Below are positions 24,001-36,784 of a stretch of DNA of 64,000 nucleotides, one piece after another. The position numbers were made by a program, and so were the translations under genes. The DNA is from Scedosporium boydii. Lineage: Eukaryota > Ascomycota > Sordariomycetes > Microascales > Microascaceae. The stretch covers positions 62,001 through 126,000 of the forward strand of contig NJFT01000097.1 of assembly GCA_002221725.1 (NCBI GenBank), written 5' to 3'. The first letter of the stretch is position 1, and each line of letters opens with the position of its first letter. A model generated the notes under the pieces. The model was not told where the DNA came from and ran no database searches. It saw nothing but the letters and a program-made list of their open reading frames with translations.

Positions 24001-27000
24001 TACGAAGCAAACATTATGCGGGTCGCCTTGTGTGCAAAGTCAAATATCCTCCGCAGGTTGCAGGTCGCAGGTCACGGGCTTTTCGTCTTTCGATCCTTGG
24101 ACGATCCTGAAATGTTACAATAGGGGGCCATCATCAAAATGAGAACTACTCTGGACAGGACAAAAAAGGCGGCGGTTGCTGATGTGTGTTGCTAAAATTC
24201 CCCGGAGCCATGGCAGGTTCGGGAGTGGGTCAGAGGCGCCGAGCTTAGCTTTCTACAATTTAGTTCACGGCTGCGAGTGGGTGACGGCTCTGAGTAGAGG
24301 AGGGCCACTGCAGTGCGTGCAGGCGCCCCAAATAGGATCATAAAGATCACAATACACGAGGAAAGACGTCATTTGTTAGACACACAAAACGTTCGGCCAT
24401 TTTCGAGATACCGCCGAGATCCTTCCCGTTCCAGGAAATACAGAATGTCTTCGCTAACCCCTAATTCGGACACACTGAGACAAAATCGGTCAAGCGAAGT
24501 GATGTGGTAGGACTAGGAGAGGTGGGAAGCCGTACTCTTCGATCGCCATTTTTGCTTTTGAGGAACTCGACTAGGTAGATCTGGTCGGGTCTTGCGGTGG
24601 GAATGTGGTGTAGTCATTGACGTGCTTGCTTTTTTGTCCGACCAGGCTCGATGTGTCCCTCGGCCAGTCCCTGGAAACTGCCCTACAAAACTGGAGAAAT
24701 CCAGTTTGGTACGGGAAGAAAAGAAGGGGGGAAATGATGAAGCCCGTGATTAATTTGATGATAGCCCAGGACCACCCCTTGATCGGGATATTGATGAAGG
24801 CAGGGGGCCTCAGGCGCATTACAGTTCGGTCAGGAAGTCAAACACTCAGCCATGTGCGTCAGACTTTTCATTAGTGGATCAGCCTTAGGGACGTTAGAGT
24901 GAGTACAATAATACATCATCAAATTGTGAAGTATGAAGCAGTAAGTCAGTCTTGCACCCGCCGTCTTTCTCCGCGGTCGAAATCGAACAAGTTGAAGTCT
25001 GGTGGCTCGCAAATAGTGCAACTGTACGAAGTAAGCACCTCGACGAACCGGACCTGCTGGAAAGGGGATGGTAACTTGACCCTGAGGATAATTGATGTCT
25101 GACGAAGCGAATGTGTCCCGCTGAAAAGGGCCAGACCCAAGGACAGGGATGGGCTTTCCGGACGATTAGAATAAGCTCTGGTCGCAGCGCCTGCCACAGC
25201 CTGTCGCATTCCTTTAAACTCAGCCTGGAAAAGTACACAGGTACTGGCTTCGGGATACTGGGAGAGTGACGCCCGTTCGAGAAAAAGTTGAGTCTTAGAT
25301 TAGATCCAGCATCAAATTTGATGATCCAAGGCCGAAGTAAGATGCAACTGACGATTCAGAAGTTGCACGTCACGTAGTAAATCTCTTTGGCATCTTCCTC
25401 AGGAACATGAGATCGAAGGGATCTGGGCATCTCGTAGGACAAGGGACGGCTTCCTCCGCAGGAGGCTAAATTAACGTGACTTGCGATCTGCGATTAAGAC
25501 AGATGGTGGCTTTTCCTGCCACTGCTCGAAGCAACCCAGGCTTGGGGTCTAGAAGCCTGCTCACAGGTTTGACAAGATCGGAATTGGCCGACGTGGCAAG
25601 GTGCTCTTTCCGTGATAGCCTTGAGGGGATTTACTAAGCCTGATAGGCGTCATATATGTTGTTAGGTGCCAGCGTGGTGATCGGATTAGGCCGACGAGCT
25701 TTAGCACATCTTGCTTTTCTCGGGCGGCATTTTGGTTGACCTTATACGAGGGCAACATTGAACTTTGCGCTTACCTATAGTGACTGTTGCAAGTAAGCAA
25801 TTGATAATCCGAGCTTGTTGTGCGTGAGGGTGTCATAAAGAGCAAGCACACCTCGACCACCTCGACCAGCTTCAAAATGCTACCAATAAGCTACTTTACT
25901 CCTTCGTAATTAACTTTACAGTACTTGAAAGTTGGCACTGCAGTCATGTAGTTTGGCATGTAGACCCCGAGACAGAGGGAAAGAGAATGGGAGCAATACA
26001 CCACTACAGACAATAAAGGAAAGGGCACCCCACTCTCCGGATGGTCGGAGCTTGCATGTGCGGAGAGCAGCTGGCAGGGCTGAAAAGTGCCCAGATCTGA
26101 TCAGTGGAAAAAAGCAAATCTACAATATTTTTTTTTTTTTCTTACTTTTTACTTCGTACCTTGCAAACCTCCTTGCCCCTTCATGATACCTAAATCACAA
26201 ACCATGGCAGCAAGTGTGCCCGCTCTCTTGTCTAGAATACTTGTACCATAATTTCGACGGGAGGAGAGCCAAGCGAGAAGAGCAGGCAAGACTGGTGGAA
26301 TGTGCCTAGCTGACGGAGGTCATAAGTGGTGGGAGTTCTTTAAAGGTCCATGTCTTTGTGACAATTTTACGATCATGCCGCACCCCAGAAACTCAATCTG
26401 CAATCTTGGCCCAATAACCAGTCGAGTTGAGCCTTCATGATACCAAAAACCTGCCAACTTCCCACCGATCGAGGTCATGTGCTCAAGATTACTTGGACAC
26501 CATCTCGCAGATCCTGTCAACCTTAATCGAAATTGCATCTGCGAGTCTACACCGGATCCTCTGATGGAAGGACCCTGGCTTTTACTTCCCGTGTTCTGCT
26601 GTGTCTTGTCTGGACCATCCCTAAACTCCGCCTCGACTGTTTGGGTTTTTAGGTTTCCTTTCAGTTCCACTTTCTCTTCTCTGTCCCCGTTTATACGTAC
26701 TCTTTAACATCGTGTGCTCGTTATTGCTTCGGGTCGACCGCTACGTCAGCTCCAGCTATGGAGGAGTTCCAGACCTTCGTTCTCGAGTTCTATTTTCTGT
26801 CTTCATTTTCCTTCCTCTGCTTCGAATCTGTTCAAAATAGAGTCGGTGATCCGCTTATGCGTATTCGTGTCTGGCCCTCCCCTCCGTTCTTTTCTCGGCC
26901 CAGTCATAAACGACCAACCACGCTATCATAAAAAGCTAGACCCTACGCCTAGTCGCATTGAACACTCGACGAGATAGATGATTAGTATTATCGTCGTGTT

Positions 27001-28313
27001 CCAAAATAGAGCCTCTACCAATCCAGCTCCCAATCGGCGCCGCCCGACCGTTTACGAATACTCTATTGAGCAAGCTGAAACATCCACAGGGGGGAAAAAC
27101 ATCAGCGTTTACGTACTTTGCGGGTGCCCCAGTGGAGCTGTCAAGCGAGCTGGAGTGGGTTGCATTTCGACAACCCGAAACAAGAGGGACCTCAGGACCT
27201 CTGCGAAACGACCAGGTACATGCAATATCGTGTGTATCTCTTTGGATGTTCTCCAGTCGTTTCTTGAATTCGTCGTCACCACCTTCCACTTTTCCGATTA
27301 CCCGCCGTCATCTTCCTTTGTCTAGACCCGACCCTTTTTCTCCCCATTGCCCTACAGGGTTGAGGGGGTACGGGTTTGGAATGCCCCTTGACCGTCTCGT
27401 CAGGGTTCAAGGCCCACGAGATGGCTGATGCGCATACGATGCTGTAGTCACAATTGTCACAACCCCCCTCATCATCTTGAAGAGCCTCGAGTGAGTTTAA
27501 CATGATCTGGGCGAGTTTATAGCCCAACAGCAAGGCGAGTTCATGTGACCTCATACGATGTGGTCTATGGAATGAGGCCAACGTCTGAGTCGACGAAATT
27601 GTCCCCTTACCATTCTCATCCGTTGATAGAGTGTTGTTGCTACTCTCTTTCCCCTTCCTTGGCAGGACTGTCATCTGAGCCCTGAGACCTCATTCTTCAA
27701 TATTTCCAAGGAAAGCCCTTGCAGTAAGCCTTTTTTTGTTCAAGCTTAACAAGGGGGATCATCATCTCAAAAAGCCCTCCACACGAGTGGATCACCCTCC
27801 CGGCAAGTGGGTGGATACCGTGCGTCAAAAGACGCCTCGCAAATCCTCCTCGAGGCCGTGGACATGGGTACTGATCCTCTTCTCGTCTCCCATTATCCCC
27901 ATTGTATTTCCAACTTTTTGGGTAGTTCCCTCGGGCGCGGGCTACCACCCTTTCAATGCACTTGAACACGCTTGAATGGGCAGTTTTAATCGAGCGATGC
28001 TCCTTGATCGGCTCTGACGGCTTCGGTGGGTCGCCCGCGCTCATATTTGGAACATTAAGCCTAGACCCGAACCCCATCTTATGTGCCACGCTAGCCGGGC
28101 AGGCATAATTTGTCTATCTTCACTATTACCTCGATTACCGACACACTGCACACTCTGCGGTAGAGTACATGACGCTACTGTAACCTAGTGTACATTACGG
28201 TTGTATGCTTCCGGCGTACCACTTCCTTCTTCCCACTTCCCACTGATGAGGGTGAGGTCGCCGCTTTTCCAGTAATTTCTCCGAGCTTTCTACGAAGTAC
28301 GGGGGATGGGATG

Positions 28314-28336
28314 GATTGATTGATTGATTGATTGAT
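28314..28336. repeat. (GATT)n microsatellite
   Basis: Five full GATT units plus GAT. It starts 14 bases after a TACGAAGTA site (28291-28299). Confidence 0.9.
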
Positions 28337-29429
28337 CGAGATTGGCACTGTTCGTACCCACCGTACCTTCGTACTTCAGCACAACACCCCGATTCCCGAA
28401 CAAGGACGGCTTCAGTTGAAACTGTCTGCATGTCTGGGAAAGATCGATATGGGGGTCGCGTACCACGAAAGTTCATGATGCTATCGGGTCCCCCCTTGAC
28501 ATGCTGTCAATCAGATCAGATCTTGATCCAATACAAATCCCTGGAAAGATCGAGAATAGCATGAAAGTGCACTCGTGGCCTTGCTCTTTCCATGGGCATT
28601 TGAGCCTGGGGGTTACGACAGCAAGTGTGTGTGGGAAAGATACTTACTCCGATGTTGTACCTTATTCCACCACCCAAAATGTCTTCCTCTCTTCTTCGGC
28701 CACCCCACCCCCCTGCCCTGGGAATAGACTACCTGCTATTACTACATGTACACATGGCGCGCGGTCTTTCCCTTTCCTATCAACGGCCCCCCCTCCTCCA
28801 CCTTCCCAGAACCCAGTATCCAGTACAACCCCCTCGCCACTATAGCCGGAGACCCACTTCACCCACAATTGAAGTTTTGGGGCGCCCTTTTGAGATGCCA
28901 AGTACACCACTACTGACACTCCGGGTACGGTGTACACCACACACTCTGACTTCCACTTGTGTTGTTCTTCTTTTGGGGTGGGTCCCTTGTATCAGAGTGC
29001 TGTGTGAAAAATACACCGCGTGCAGATACGCTCCACAATAGTGGAAAGTATCATCTGGCAATACGAAGTAGGCTCGTCAGCTAGCCTAGTCCAGCCCAAA
29101 AACCTTACTTCCTTCCTTCTCCCGCAGCATGAGCTTCTTTACACCCCCCATCTTTGACTTCCTTGGCAGAAGTGCGTGAGTGCGCACGAGGATTAAGAGG
29201 TGGAACTGATTTGATTTGATGCGTTTATTATTGCGTTACAAGTACCTTTCCTGCTGACGAACATTATCGTAGCAATAGCACAGCACTGCGAAGCCCTGCA
29301 CAATCGATTGTTCTTGCCTGGCTCCTGCCATCTCTTCCCTTGGCGCAGGATGGCAGATTTGCGGTTCCCCCACATGGTCTAAAGAACTCTCTCCACTAGT
29401 GGGTTGCGGATCCGACGTACGACGTAGTG

Positions 29430-30687
29430 GAGTACGATGCACTTTCGTACAACTACACACACCCCCAAAGGACGGCGAGTGACATTGGCATCTGCCCTGT
29501 CCCTTGGCGTCTTTGGCTTTTTTGGACCCTAATATACAACATCAGCTCCACTCTCCTCGTCCACTACATTCAATACTTGGCCTTTGCATACCTTCCTGCC
29601 ATCCTCGACTTGTACTTAGCCCATTACTCGACTCATCTCCACTGCAAGTACCTACTTATACTTCTTCGTACACTACAACTACTCCACCACAGTACACAGC
29701 ACTCCACTACCTGCTTAACTCTCCATATACAACTGACGTATCCTAATCTGCAATTACCAATTACCACTACTGCCCAGTACTTAAAGCTCTCGACCCCCAA
29801 TCCCCTAAACGCACGCCACGGCAGATACATATACACTCTTGATCCATCACACACCCTTTCCACACTTCCACCCTTCCATTCTTCTACACCCCACCTCCCC
29901 TCCTCCTGCCGTTCCGTTCTTCAAAACACTGCCATCATTCATGCAGTCGCTCTAAAAAAGGACCTTTAAGACGACTAATTCCTTCAAATATCCCATTCGA
30001 GTAACCGGGGATCTACCACCTCCTCCACGCGCACGCACGCACGGCTCTTTTGTTCTTTTATACACCTCGTCTCTTCCCCAGCCTTTTCTCTCACTCTCTC
30101 GAACTTCCAAAACTGATCTACCTCCCCCTCCTCGCATCACTCTCGAGACGTCTCACCTTCGACAGGTCTTCCAGATCGCTTGGCACTCGACTCGACTTGC
30201 CCCGCGGAAGGAGACAATCATCGCCCCGCGCCGACAAACAAGAACCGACAACCTCAGCCGTCGATAATCGACATTTCAGACCTTTGTGTGGACGGGTTAA
30301 TACTCGCAACCTTCTCGGTCTCGCTGCACACGGCCCCCGTTTCCCCATTGCATCGCAACCTTGGGCAACTCTAGGAGAGCAGGGAACGACTTATTAGTCC
30401 TATAAGGAAGACATTGGAGGAACCACAGATCCCGAGCCGCTCCGTCATCTTTCACCTCATATTTCTCTATTATCAGAGAAAAAGGATCTACCGCTTTTTT
30501 CTTCTCTCTTCACATCAGGTGAAAATTCTAAGAGACGATTGCTGAAAAGGATCGAATATCTTTTTCCTGCAAACGAACTTGCTTCTTTGTGGAACGCCTA
30601 CTGCCCTTTCTCTCTTGTTTCTTTTAGAACTGGGCATTCGAACACCGTCAACCCTATTCACGTCGTTTTGTCTTGGCGAGGTTCACA
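29430..30687 (+). promoter_or_regulatory. Pyrimidine-rich promoter/leader region of the Gti1/Pac2 gene
   Basis: The plus strand is dominated by C and T with many CACTAC/CCACT words over about 1.2 kb, ending at the start codon. CT-rich tracts are common at fungal promoters and transcription starts. The region contains several ATGs that would be upstream starts if it were transcribed as a long leader. The transcription start cannot be placed from sequence alone. Confidence 0.45.
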
Positions 30688-32106
30688 ATGGAGACGTATT
30701 ACGGTCTAGTACGGACGCCAGCCGACGCGATCAAGCTGTTCGAGGCTTGCAGGCTAGGCATATTCCCCAGGGTACAGCGCAGATTATCCGAGAAGGAAAG
30801 GCAGTCCATCCGGTCAGGATCCGTTTTTGTCTGGGACGAGAGGGAAGCCGGCATGCGCAGGTGGACGGACGGTAAATCATGGAGCGCCAGCCGAGTTTCC
30901 GGAAGCTTTCTAACATACCGCGAAATGGAGGGCAAGAGGGGCGGCGGATTCAGCAGCCAGAGGAAAACGTCGGGAAAGACGCCGGAATCTGGCCGGGGCA
31001 GCGACGACGACCACGACGATGGCGAGCCCGAGGGCTACAGGTACAAGGCCGACGGGCTCATGAAGCAGTCTTTCAGCATCACCTCGTCCACCGGCCAGCA
31101 TCTTCACCTCATCTCGTATTTCACCAAGTCGCACAGCCAGTCCTCCGAGCTCCTGCAGCCCTCGACAGATCCTCAACTGCGGCACATCATGCCCGCCAAG
31201 GGCCTGTATCCCGAGTCCAGCTGGAGCGATTCGAGCGCGGCCCCGGCTCTGGCGAGAGCCGCTATGACGACGGGACAATACATCATGCCACAACCTCAAC
31301 CGCACCAGTCCCAAGGAATGCCTCCTCACCACGCCCAATATCCGCCGCCGCCGCCGCATTCGGTGAAGCCCCAGCCCTACTCGTGGCCCTTGTCGCCTGT
31401 TACCACGCCGCCGTATTCCAACGGCCACGTTAGCACGCATTATTCGTCAGCTCCTACTCCATACGACCAGCCGCATCAGATCCCGCCTCCCCAGACGAGT
31501 TACCCGGCTCCTCCTCCCCCGTCTTCCAGCAGGTTGCCACCACCTGCAATGCTTCTTCATCAGCAGCAACAGCAACACCAGCCACACCTACCGCAGCAGC
31601 CTCACTACCCTTCGCCGATGACTCCTCACCACTCTCAGCCGTCACCTCACACGCCGCACTACCCGCCAACTCCTCAGATGCCTCCTCAGTATCCCACCTC
31701 ACGAGCAATGGACTCGCCTAGGTCCCAGCACCTGCAGGCGGCCGCCGCCCAGGCCGTCATGAACACGAGCACCTTCTCGGCACCGACGCACAGCAGCACC
31801 ACTACGCCACCGGCGAGATCTCTTAGCGTCTCGCCCCCGCGTAGTGCGCATTCGGATACCACATCTGTGCAAGCGTCTTCGAGGAATACGTCGTACGCGC
31901 CGTCGACAATGTCGCAGACGCCTAACTCGTCATCTAACCACAACCACAACAAGGCGAGCTTATCGGCCCTTCTGCTCCATCCTTTGCCTCCGGCGCCTGA
32001 GAGCTCATCGGGTAACTCGCCGAGGATGGGCGGCTGCTTGGATGGAAAGGGTATGACCGAGGATGCGAGGGCATTGAGGGTGTTGGATAGGAAATTTTGC
32101 ATCTAG
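30688..32106 (+). CDS. Gti1/Pac2-family (WOPR) transcription factor, Pac2-like
   Basis: A single exon of 472 residues. The start is the ATG at 30688 (METYYGLVRT); an earlier in-frame TTG at 30673 is not a credible start. Residues 1-84 carry the first half of the WOPR DNA-binding domain: TPADAIKLFEACRLGIFPRV, RRLSEKERQSIRSGSVFVWD, and RRWTDGKSWSASRVSGSFLTYRE. A variable acidic linker (about 85-115) follows, then the second half with YRYKADGLMKQSFS and QHLHLISYF (118-145). From 160 on the protein is Pro/Gln/His/Ser-rich, as in other members, and probably disordered. The family (Wor1, Ryp1, Sge1, Pac2, Gti1) controls morphological switching, conidiation and virulence traits. The sequence fits the Pac2 branch better than Sge1/Ryp1, by inference from memory of the families. 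It converges with SEC24 and has an extremely long non-coding upstream region. Confidence 0.92.
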   Translation: METYYGLVRTPADAIKLFEACRLGIFPRVQRRLSEKERQSIRSGSVFVWDEREAGMRRWTDGKSWSASRVSGSFLTYREMEGKRGGGFSSQRKTSGKTPESGRGSDDDHDDGEPEGYRYKADGLMKQSFSITSSTGQHLHLISYFTKSHSQSSELLQPSTDPQLRHIMPAKGLYPESSWSDSSAAPALARAAMTTGQYIMPQPQPHQSQGMPPHHAQYPPPPPHSVKPQPYSWPLSPVTTPPYSNGHVSTHYSSAPTPYDQPHQIPPPQTSYPAPPPPSSSRLPPPAMLLHQQQQQHQPHLPQQPHYPSPMTPHHSQPSPHTPHYPPTPQMPPQYPTSRAMDSPRSQHLQAAAAQAVMNTSTFSAPTHSSTTTPPARSLSVSPPRSAHSDTTSVQASSRNTSYAPSTMSQTPNSSSNHNHNKASLSALLLHPLPPAPESSSGNSPRMGGCLDGKGMTEDARALRVLDRKFCI

Positions 32107-33369
32107 GGGACCGGTGACACAGATTGGCGAGGTCGAGCTCGATTCGCGATGTTTGGTGTGTCTATGTAAGACTAATCTGGCCCGTGGGGTCGGAAAAACG
32201 GGGTTGTTTCACCTTCTTGTCTATGACTTTTTCTTTCCATTTCTTTTTCATTTTTCTTTGCCTCTTTCATTCATGTCGCTCTTTTAGCACAAGCGGGTTC
32301 GTTACTGGCGTTTACCGGTATAAAAGGCCAAAAAGGGGGGATATATCAGGCATATCTACGAGGGATGAGGAGGAAATCAGAGGAGGGCAACGCACACACA
32401 CTTCCGGATATGCATTTCATGGGCCTGGTTACATGGGACATGGGTTATATGGGGGTATGTCGTGGTACTGTTTTTCTTGCTTTTTTCATTTTGGGCGCAT
32501 TATAGAGATTGGGCTGGAGAAGGGCAAATCAGGGCAGGCTGCTTTTTCTTTTCTTTTCTCCGTCTTCCTAGTTTGAGGAATTCTTCCTTGTTTTTCTCGG
32601 TTTATGGTCGATGAAGAGGAGCGGGGTGGTCGAAGGTGCTACGTTTATGAAATGATTGTATGATTTTTTGGCCAAGGTGAGAGTGTATGAGTTGGCTTTT
32701 TTCTTTTTCCTGTTGTACGAGTTGAGTTGAATAGAGTTGTTTAGAAGATTTCTTGTTTGTCTTTGTTGCTCTTGATATGCGGTGATGTCGTGATCGGATC
32801 TGAAGCCGAAGGCTTGCCTTGGACATTCGCAGCGTTCCTCGTCTGGTTCGAAGCCCCGAAAAGCCTCCCTTACCTGTGAGGGCCGTTCTGTCATTGCTTG
32901 GGGGTTTAGAAGAGGAGCAGGTACTAAAGTAGCTGGAATAAATATACTATTGTCCTGCCAGGTCTCCCCCGTCATATCTTCGAGGCCTTCAGAAATGCAA
33001 GCTTGGTCTTCGTGGACTCGGGAGCATTAGGATTCTAGGATCTCGGGGCGAGCGTTGCTAGAGTCGTGGCAATGTCAGGAACGGAACACACAAGAGATGT
33101 CAAAATGAATCGGATATAAAAAATCTCAGAAACTTCGTCTCAATGCAAAAACGCAGTTTCTTTTAAAAAGCAAAGCCTCAACTCGAACAACACCCCAACT
33201 TTTTGACCATATATGTATCCATCCTCCTACTCCTTCTACTGACTTGTTTCTGCCAAAGACCTCCGGGGGCAACAAACGATATAAGATAATACGAGCCTAA
33301 AAATTGCGCCTTTTCGGTTCTTATTTCGTTTTTTCTTCCCTCCTCTTCGTTCCTTCTCTGTCTACTCGT
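32107..33369. other. Intergenic region between convergent Gti1/Pac2 and SEC24
   Basis: About 1.26 kb holding both 3' ends. Rich in T on the plus strand near 32210-32290 and 32560-32720. Open frames of up to 150 codons occur on both strands but show no domain or codon pattern. No other element seen. Confidence 0.6.
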
Positions 33370-36300
33370 CTACCAATAGTTCGGTCTGAAGCCCGCAAAT
33401 GAGGAGATTCCTCCTTCGCTCTTATCTTCTCGCTTCCTAGATCCATTAAGCTACGTGACAAAAGTCAGCACTTTGCTTCGTTTCTTACTGCCTTCGCCAG
33501 GGAAGAAGGGAGGGGAAAGGGGGGACTCACCTCAAGTTGAATAGCCTTATGCACATGCACAAGCCAATCCACATAACTCTGCGCCTCATTATTCCGATCC
33601 TCCACCAACATCCTCGCAAACTCGTACTCCGCGCCATCTATGCCCTGCCTCGCGAGCTGAACCGTCGCCGCCTTCGATCCCCTCTGCGTCTTCAGGAACT
33701 CGAGGATGTTGCGCACTTGGGCGTTGAGATGCGTCTCGAGCACGGGCAGCGTCGACGTGTACGCATCCAGGCTCTGCAGCGAGCGGTACTCGGCGCCGAA
33801 CAGGTCGGCGATGAGGTCGGGCGACGTCTGCGCGTGGAACCAGACGAGGCACTGCTGGCCGTTGTCGGCGAGGTAGACGCCGCCCGGCTCGACCTTGGAG
33901 AAGGACGCGCGGATGGCGGGCGGTAACTTGAGCTCGCCCGTCTCGGAGTCGACGAAGCCGTCCGTGGCCTCGAGGTTGTGGATGGGGATGATGCGCGGGT
34001 AGAGGTACAGGCTGAGTTCCTGCGCGCCGATGGACTGGATCATGCGCAGCTCGTGCACGCGGCGGTCCGACGTCTCGTTTCCGCCCTTGAAGGCGCGGCA
34101 CTTGATGAGGCAGAGCATGAACATGGCGAACTCCTTGAGGCGCTCGGGGAGGATCAGCTGTCCCGGTGGCGCGCTCTGCGAGGTGAAGTGCTTGCGGTGG
34201 CTAGCAAGTATTTCGATCGTCCGCTCCGTGAGCCAGTTGCGCACGTCGCGGAAGTTGCTCGACGTCGCCGCCAGCTTCGTCACGGCTTCCTTGGCGATCA
34301 TGCTGTACACGGCGTCCTGGTCGACGAACTTCATGCAGTCGCGGGTGCTTTCGCTGACGCTGGCGATCACGTTGGTGCACCGCACGCGCCGCTCGCCGCT
34401 CGCCGTCGTGTAGAGGAGCGCCGACTGGAAGTGCGCGTCGAGCTTGGGGTCGAGCTTGCCGTCGTACGAGAACTTGACGCCGATGGCCTTGTCGGCGTCG
34501 ATTACGCCGATCTCGAGGTCTGCGCCGAACGAGTGCTGGATAAAGTTGCCAAAGTATTCGGCGACTTGAAGACCGGTGGAACATCGCACTTTCATGAGCG
34601 CTTGGTAACCCGACTCGCGGGTGACGGCGTGCTTGATTTCGGAAGAAAGCTTCGCGTTGTCGCGTCCGCCGATGAAGTTAGGGTAGTAGAAAGTCTCACC
34701 GCCGGTGGATGAGGAAACGTGACCTGCACCTCCTGTTAGTCAAACCCGTAGAATGGCAAAAGGATGAGTGAGTTCCGCACCTATCGTAGCAACATCCAAG
34801 TAGCCGCCAGAAGGCGAGGCTAGGAAAAAGTCGGCACCAACACCCGCGGCGGCCATGCGCTCGCCAAGCTTTGTCCAAAGAGGATGCTCGGTCGTGAGCA
34901 GCTTCTTATCAATCTCTCCTCCGATATGCTTCCCGTCGTCTCGCATAAACAGCCGCCCGGGTCCCCAAGTAGGAAGCGCCGCCGCTGAGCAGATGATCTT
35001 GCCTCCCGTAGCTTCGAGGCCAGCAAAGGCGGCGTTGAGAGCAGGGAGGAGCGCGGGCTCGGGGTTCTTAATGGTAGAGAAGATGGTGGGAAGCCTCGTA
35101 AGGAGAGAGGTGATGACCGCCCTGCGTGATATGTTAGTCTCTTTGTCGCGTCGCATTAGACACTAGTCCGGTAGATTGGATCATACTTTGATTCATAGGG
35201 ATCTACGAAGAGGCCTTCACTTAGGGGAACGAAGGGATCCTCAACGTCGGGCATGATCATCATCTGGGCTTGCTCAAGGCTTGGCTGTAGAACGGGTTAG
35301 TTAGAAATTGTAGGATTCCGAGGTAGGGATCAAACACGCACCTTGACATTGTAAAAGTGAATATCCTTGTCAAAGGTGACGAAGCCAACCTTGGCACCCT
35401 TGGGAATCTGCCGCTTAGGTTCACCATTCTCGTCCTCCTCGCCGTCCTCGCCACCATAGAGAGCCGCTAGTATACCCTCGCAGAACGCCTCAAGGAACCC
35501 CTTGTTGAAGGACTCCTGCGTAACATCAATCAGGAACAGCCAGCGCATACCCACAGGCTCGCGAGTCCAGTACTCCTTGGGTACGACAAACTCTACAGTT
35601 CCGCGGGTAAGCTCGGGGCGCTGATCGCGATCGACCCTGACGCCCGCGGGCGTAGTCGCGCAGAAGTACTCAGAGGGCGTCTCGTTGGGATAAGAGCAGA
35701 GATTACAGACAAACTTGTTGCCGCCGTTGCGGAACATCATGAAGGGGTTGATGTAGGTTCGGCAGCGCCTGCATCGCGGCGGTCCCGCTTCGCCGAAGTC
35801 GAGCACAGGGATGGGTAGCTCACCGGGCGCAAGAGGGGCGAGGGGCTGGAGAATGAGACCGAGAGGTAGGGATGACGTATTAAGTCCATCACCCGTAGCA
35901 GGGACGCTGTTCATGGTCAGACGGGCAAACTTGGGCGACGCATTGCCCTGATCGAATGCGCGGAAGGATATGGAGGCCGGCGGAGGAACGTGTCGCTCGA
36001 ACGTGGGGTACGTATTTCGGAGGAAATACTGCTGGGTTGAATCGCGCATCATTGGCACACTAGGCAGATCATCCGGCGTAACTGTCGCGGGGCCACCAGG
36101 AGCAGCACCGAAGCCGGAACCTCCTCCTACAGGGACACTTGTTCCAGGCGCGGACAGTCCTAAGCCGGCCGGGGAGGTGGGTACCGGGGAGAAGGCGGGG
36201 TTCGCCGAGGGAGGAAATTGGCTGCCCCCAAGGCTGGGACTAAGACCGGGGCTCATGGCGGGAGCGAAACCTTGGGCAGGGCTCAAAAGCTGGGGCCCCG

Positions 36301-36784
36301 CGCCGGCATCGGGAGAGAAGAATCCTGCGGGAGCTCCAGGAGAGGGCCCAGCAGCGCTGGGAATAGCTCCAAAGGCCGGAGCACCGACACCGAGGGGGGC
36401 CGCGGGGGCCTCAACGTTGTGAAATGCATGGCGGTCCTTCTTCTTCCTCCGCACGGTGTGGTGTCCCTCGCCAGCACCAAGCGACATCCCTCCCATCTGA
36501 GCGGCGAGGCCATCGTCGGCACCGGGGGCCACGGCGCCAGGCTGTGGTGGGGCGCCATATCCTAGAGGCTGTTGTTGCGGGTGATGGCCGGTCGGAGGCG
36601 GTTGTCCGCCGTAGAAGGGCTGTTGGGGCGCGGCAGGACTGCCATAGGGCGCACCTTGCTGGTATGGCTGGGGCGCGATCGGAGGGTTGAATTGGGGAGG
36701 GGCAGGTTGGCTCGTTCGATTAGGGTCATTGGGGTCGATCTGTTCTCCCTGGCCGAGGGCGTGGTACATCGAATAGTCGGCCAT
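33370..36784 (-). CDS. SEC24: COPII coat cargo-adaptor protein SEC24
   Basis: Five exons, complement(join(33370..33450, 33531..34723, 34781..35121, 35187..35284, 35342..36784)), give 1051 residues with the frame preserved throughout. Residues 1-270 form a Pro/Gln/Gly-rich disordered tail ([20 protein letters not shown] at the start). A zinc finger follows with Cys338, Cys341, Cys360 and Cys363. The vWA-like trunk begins near 395 ([16 protein letters not shown]). The beta-sandwich and helical parts follow, including [10 protein letters not shown] and [14 protein letters not shown]. The gelsolin-like domain ([18 protein letters not shown]) lies in the last 250 residues. The last exon encodes a short tail ending FRPNYW. 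Sec24 pairs with Sec23 on Sar1-GTP at ER exit sites and selects cargo for COPII vesicles. It shares its upstream region with divergent CFT2. Confidence 0.95.

Larger units (their letters stand above)
6272..30687. other. 24-kb region with no recognisable gene, upstream of Gti1/Pac2
   Basis: No open frame here shows a recognisable domain, and no combination of frames with plausible splice sites reads as a conserved protein. I saw no reverse transcriptase, transposase, LTR pair, tRNA box pair or 5S rRNA. By eye the base composition is balanced, not the strongly A+T-rich pattern of RIP-mutated repeats. Scattered through it are simple repeats (listed separately) and 13 of the window's 20 exact TACTTCGTA/TACGAAGTA sites. 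The last 1.2 kb before Gti1/Pac2 is strongly pyrimidine-rich, like a fungal promoter or long leader. Unspliced small genes or non-coding RNAs could be missed here. Confidence 0.6.

Noticed and set aside
29427..29969. 181-codon frame before Gti1/Pac2
   Set aside because: Translation is Leu/Thr/His/Ser low-complexity sequence from a C/T-rich tract; no domain and no codon bias like the neighbouring genes.
6272..30687. RIP-degraded transposon as the origin of the desert
   Set aside because: By eye the sequence is not A+T-rich and lacks long TA-rich blocks; no terminal repeats or decayed pol/transposase fragments were seen. Not fully excluded without computed indices.
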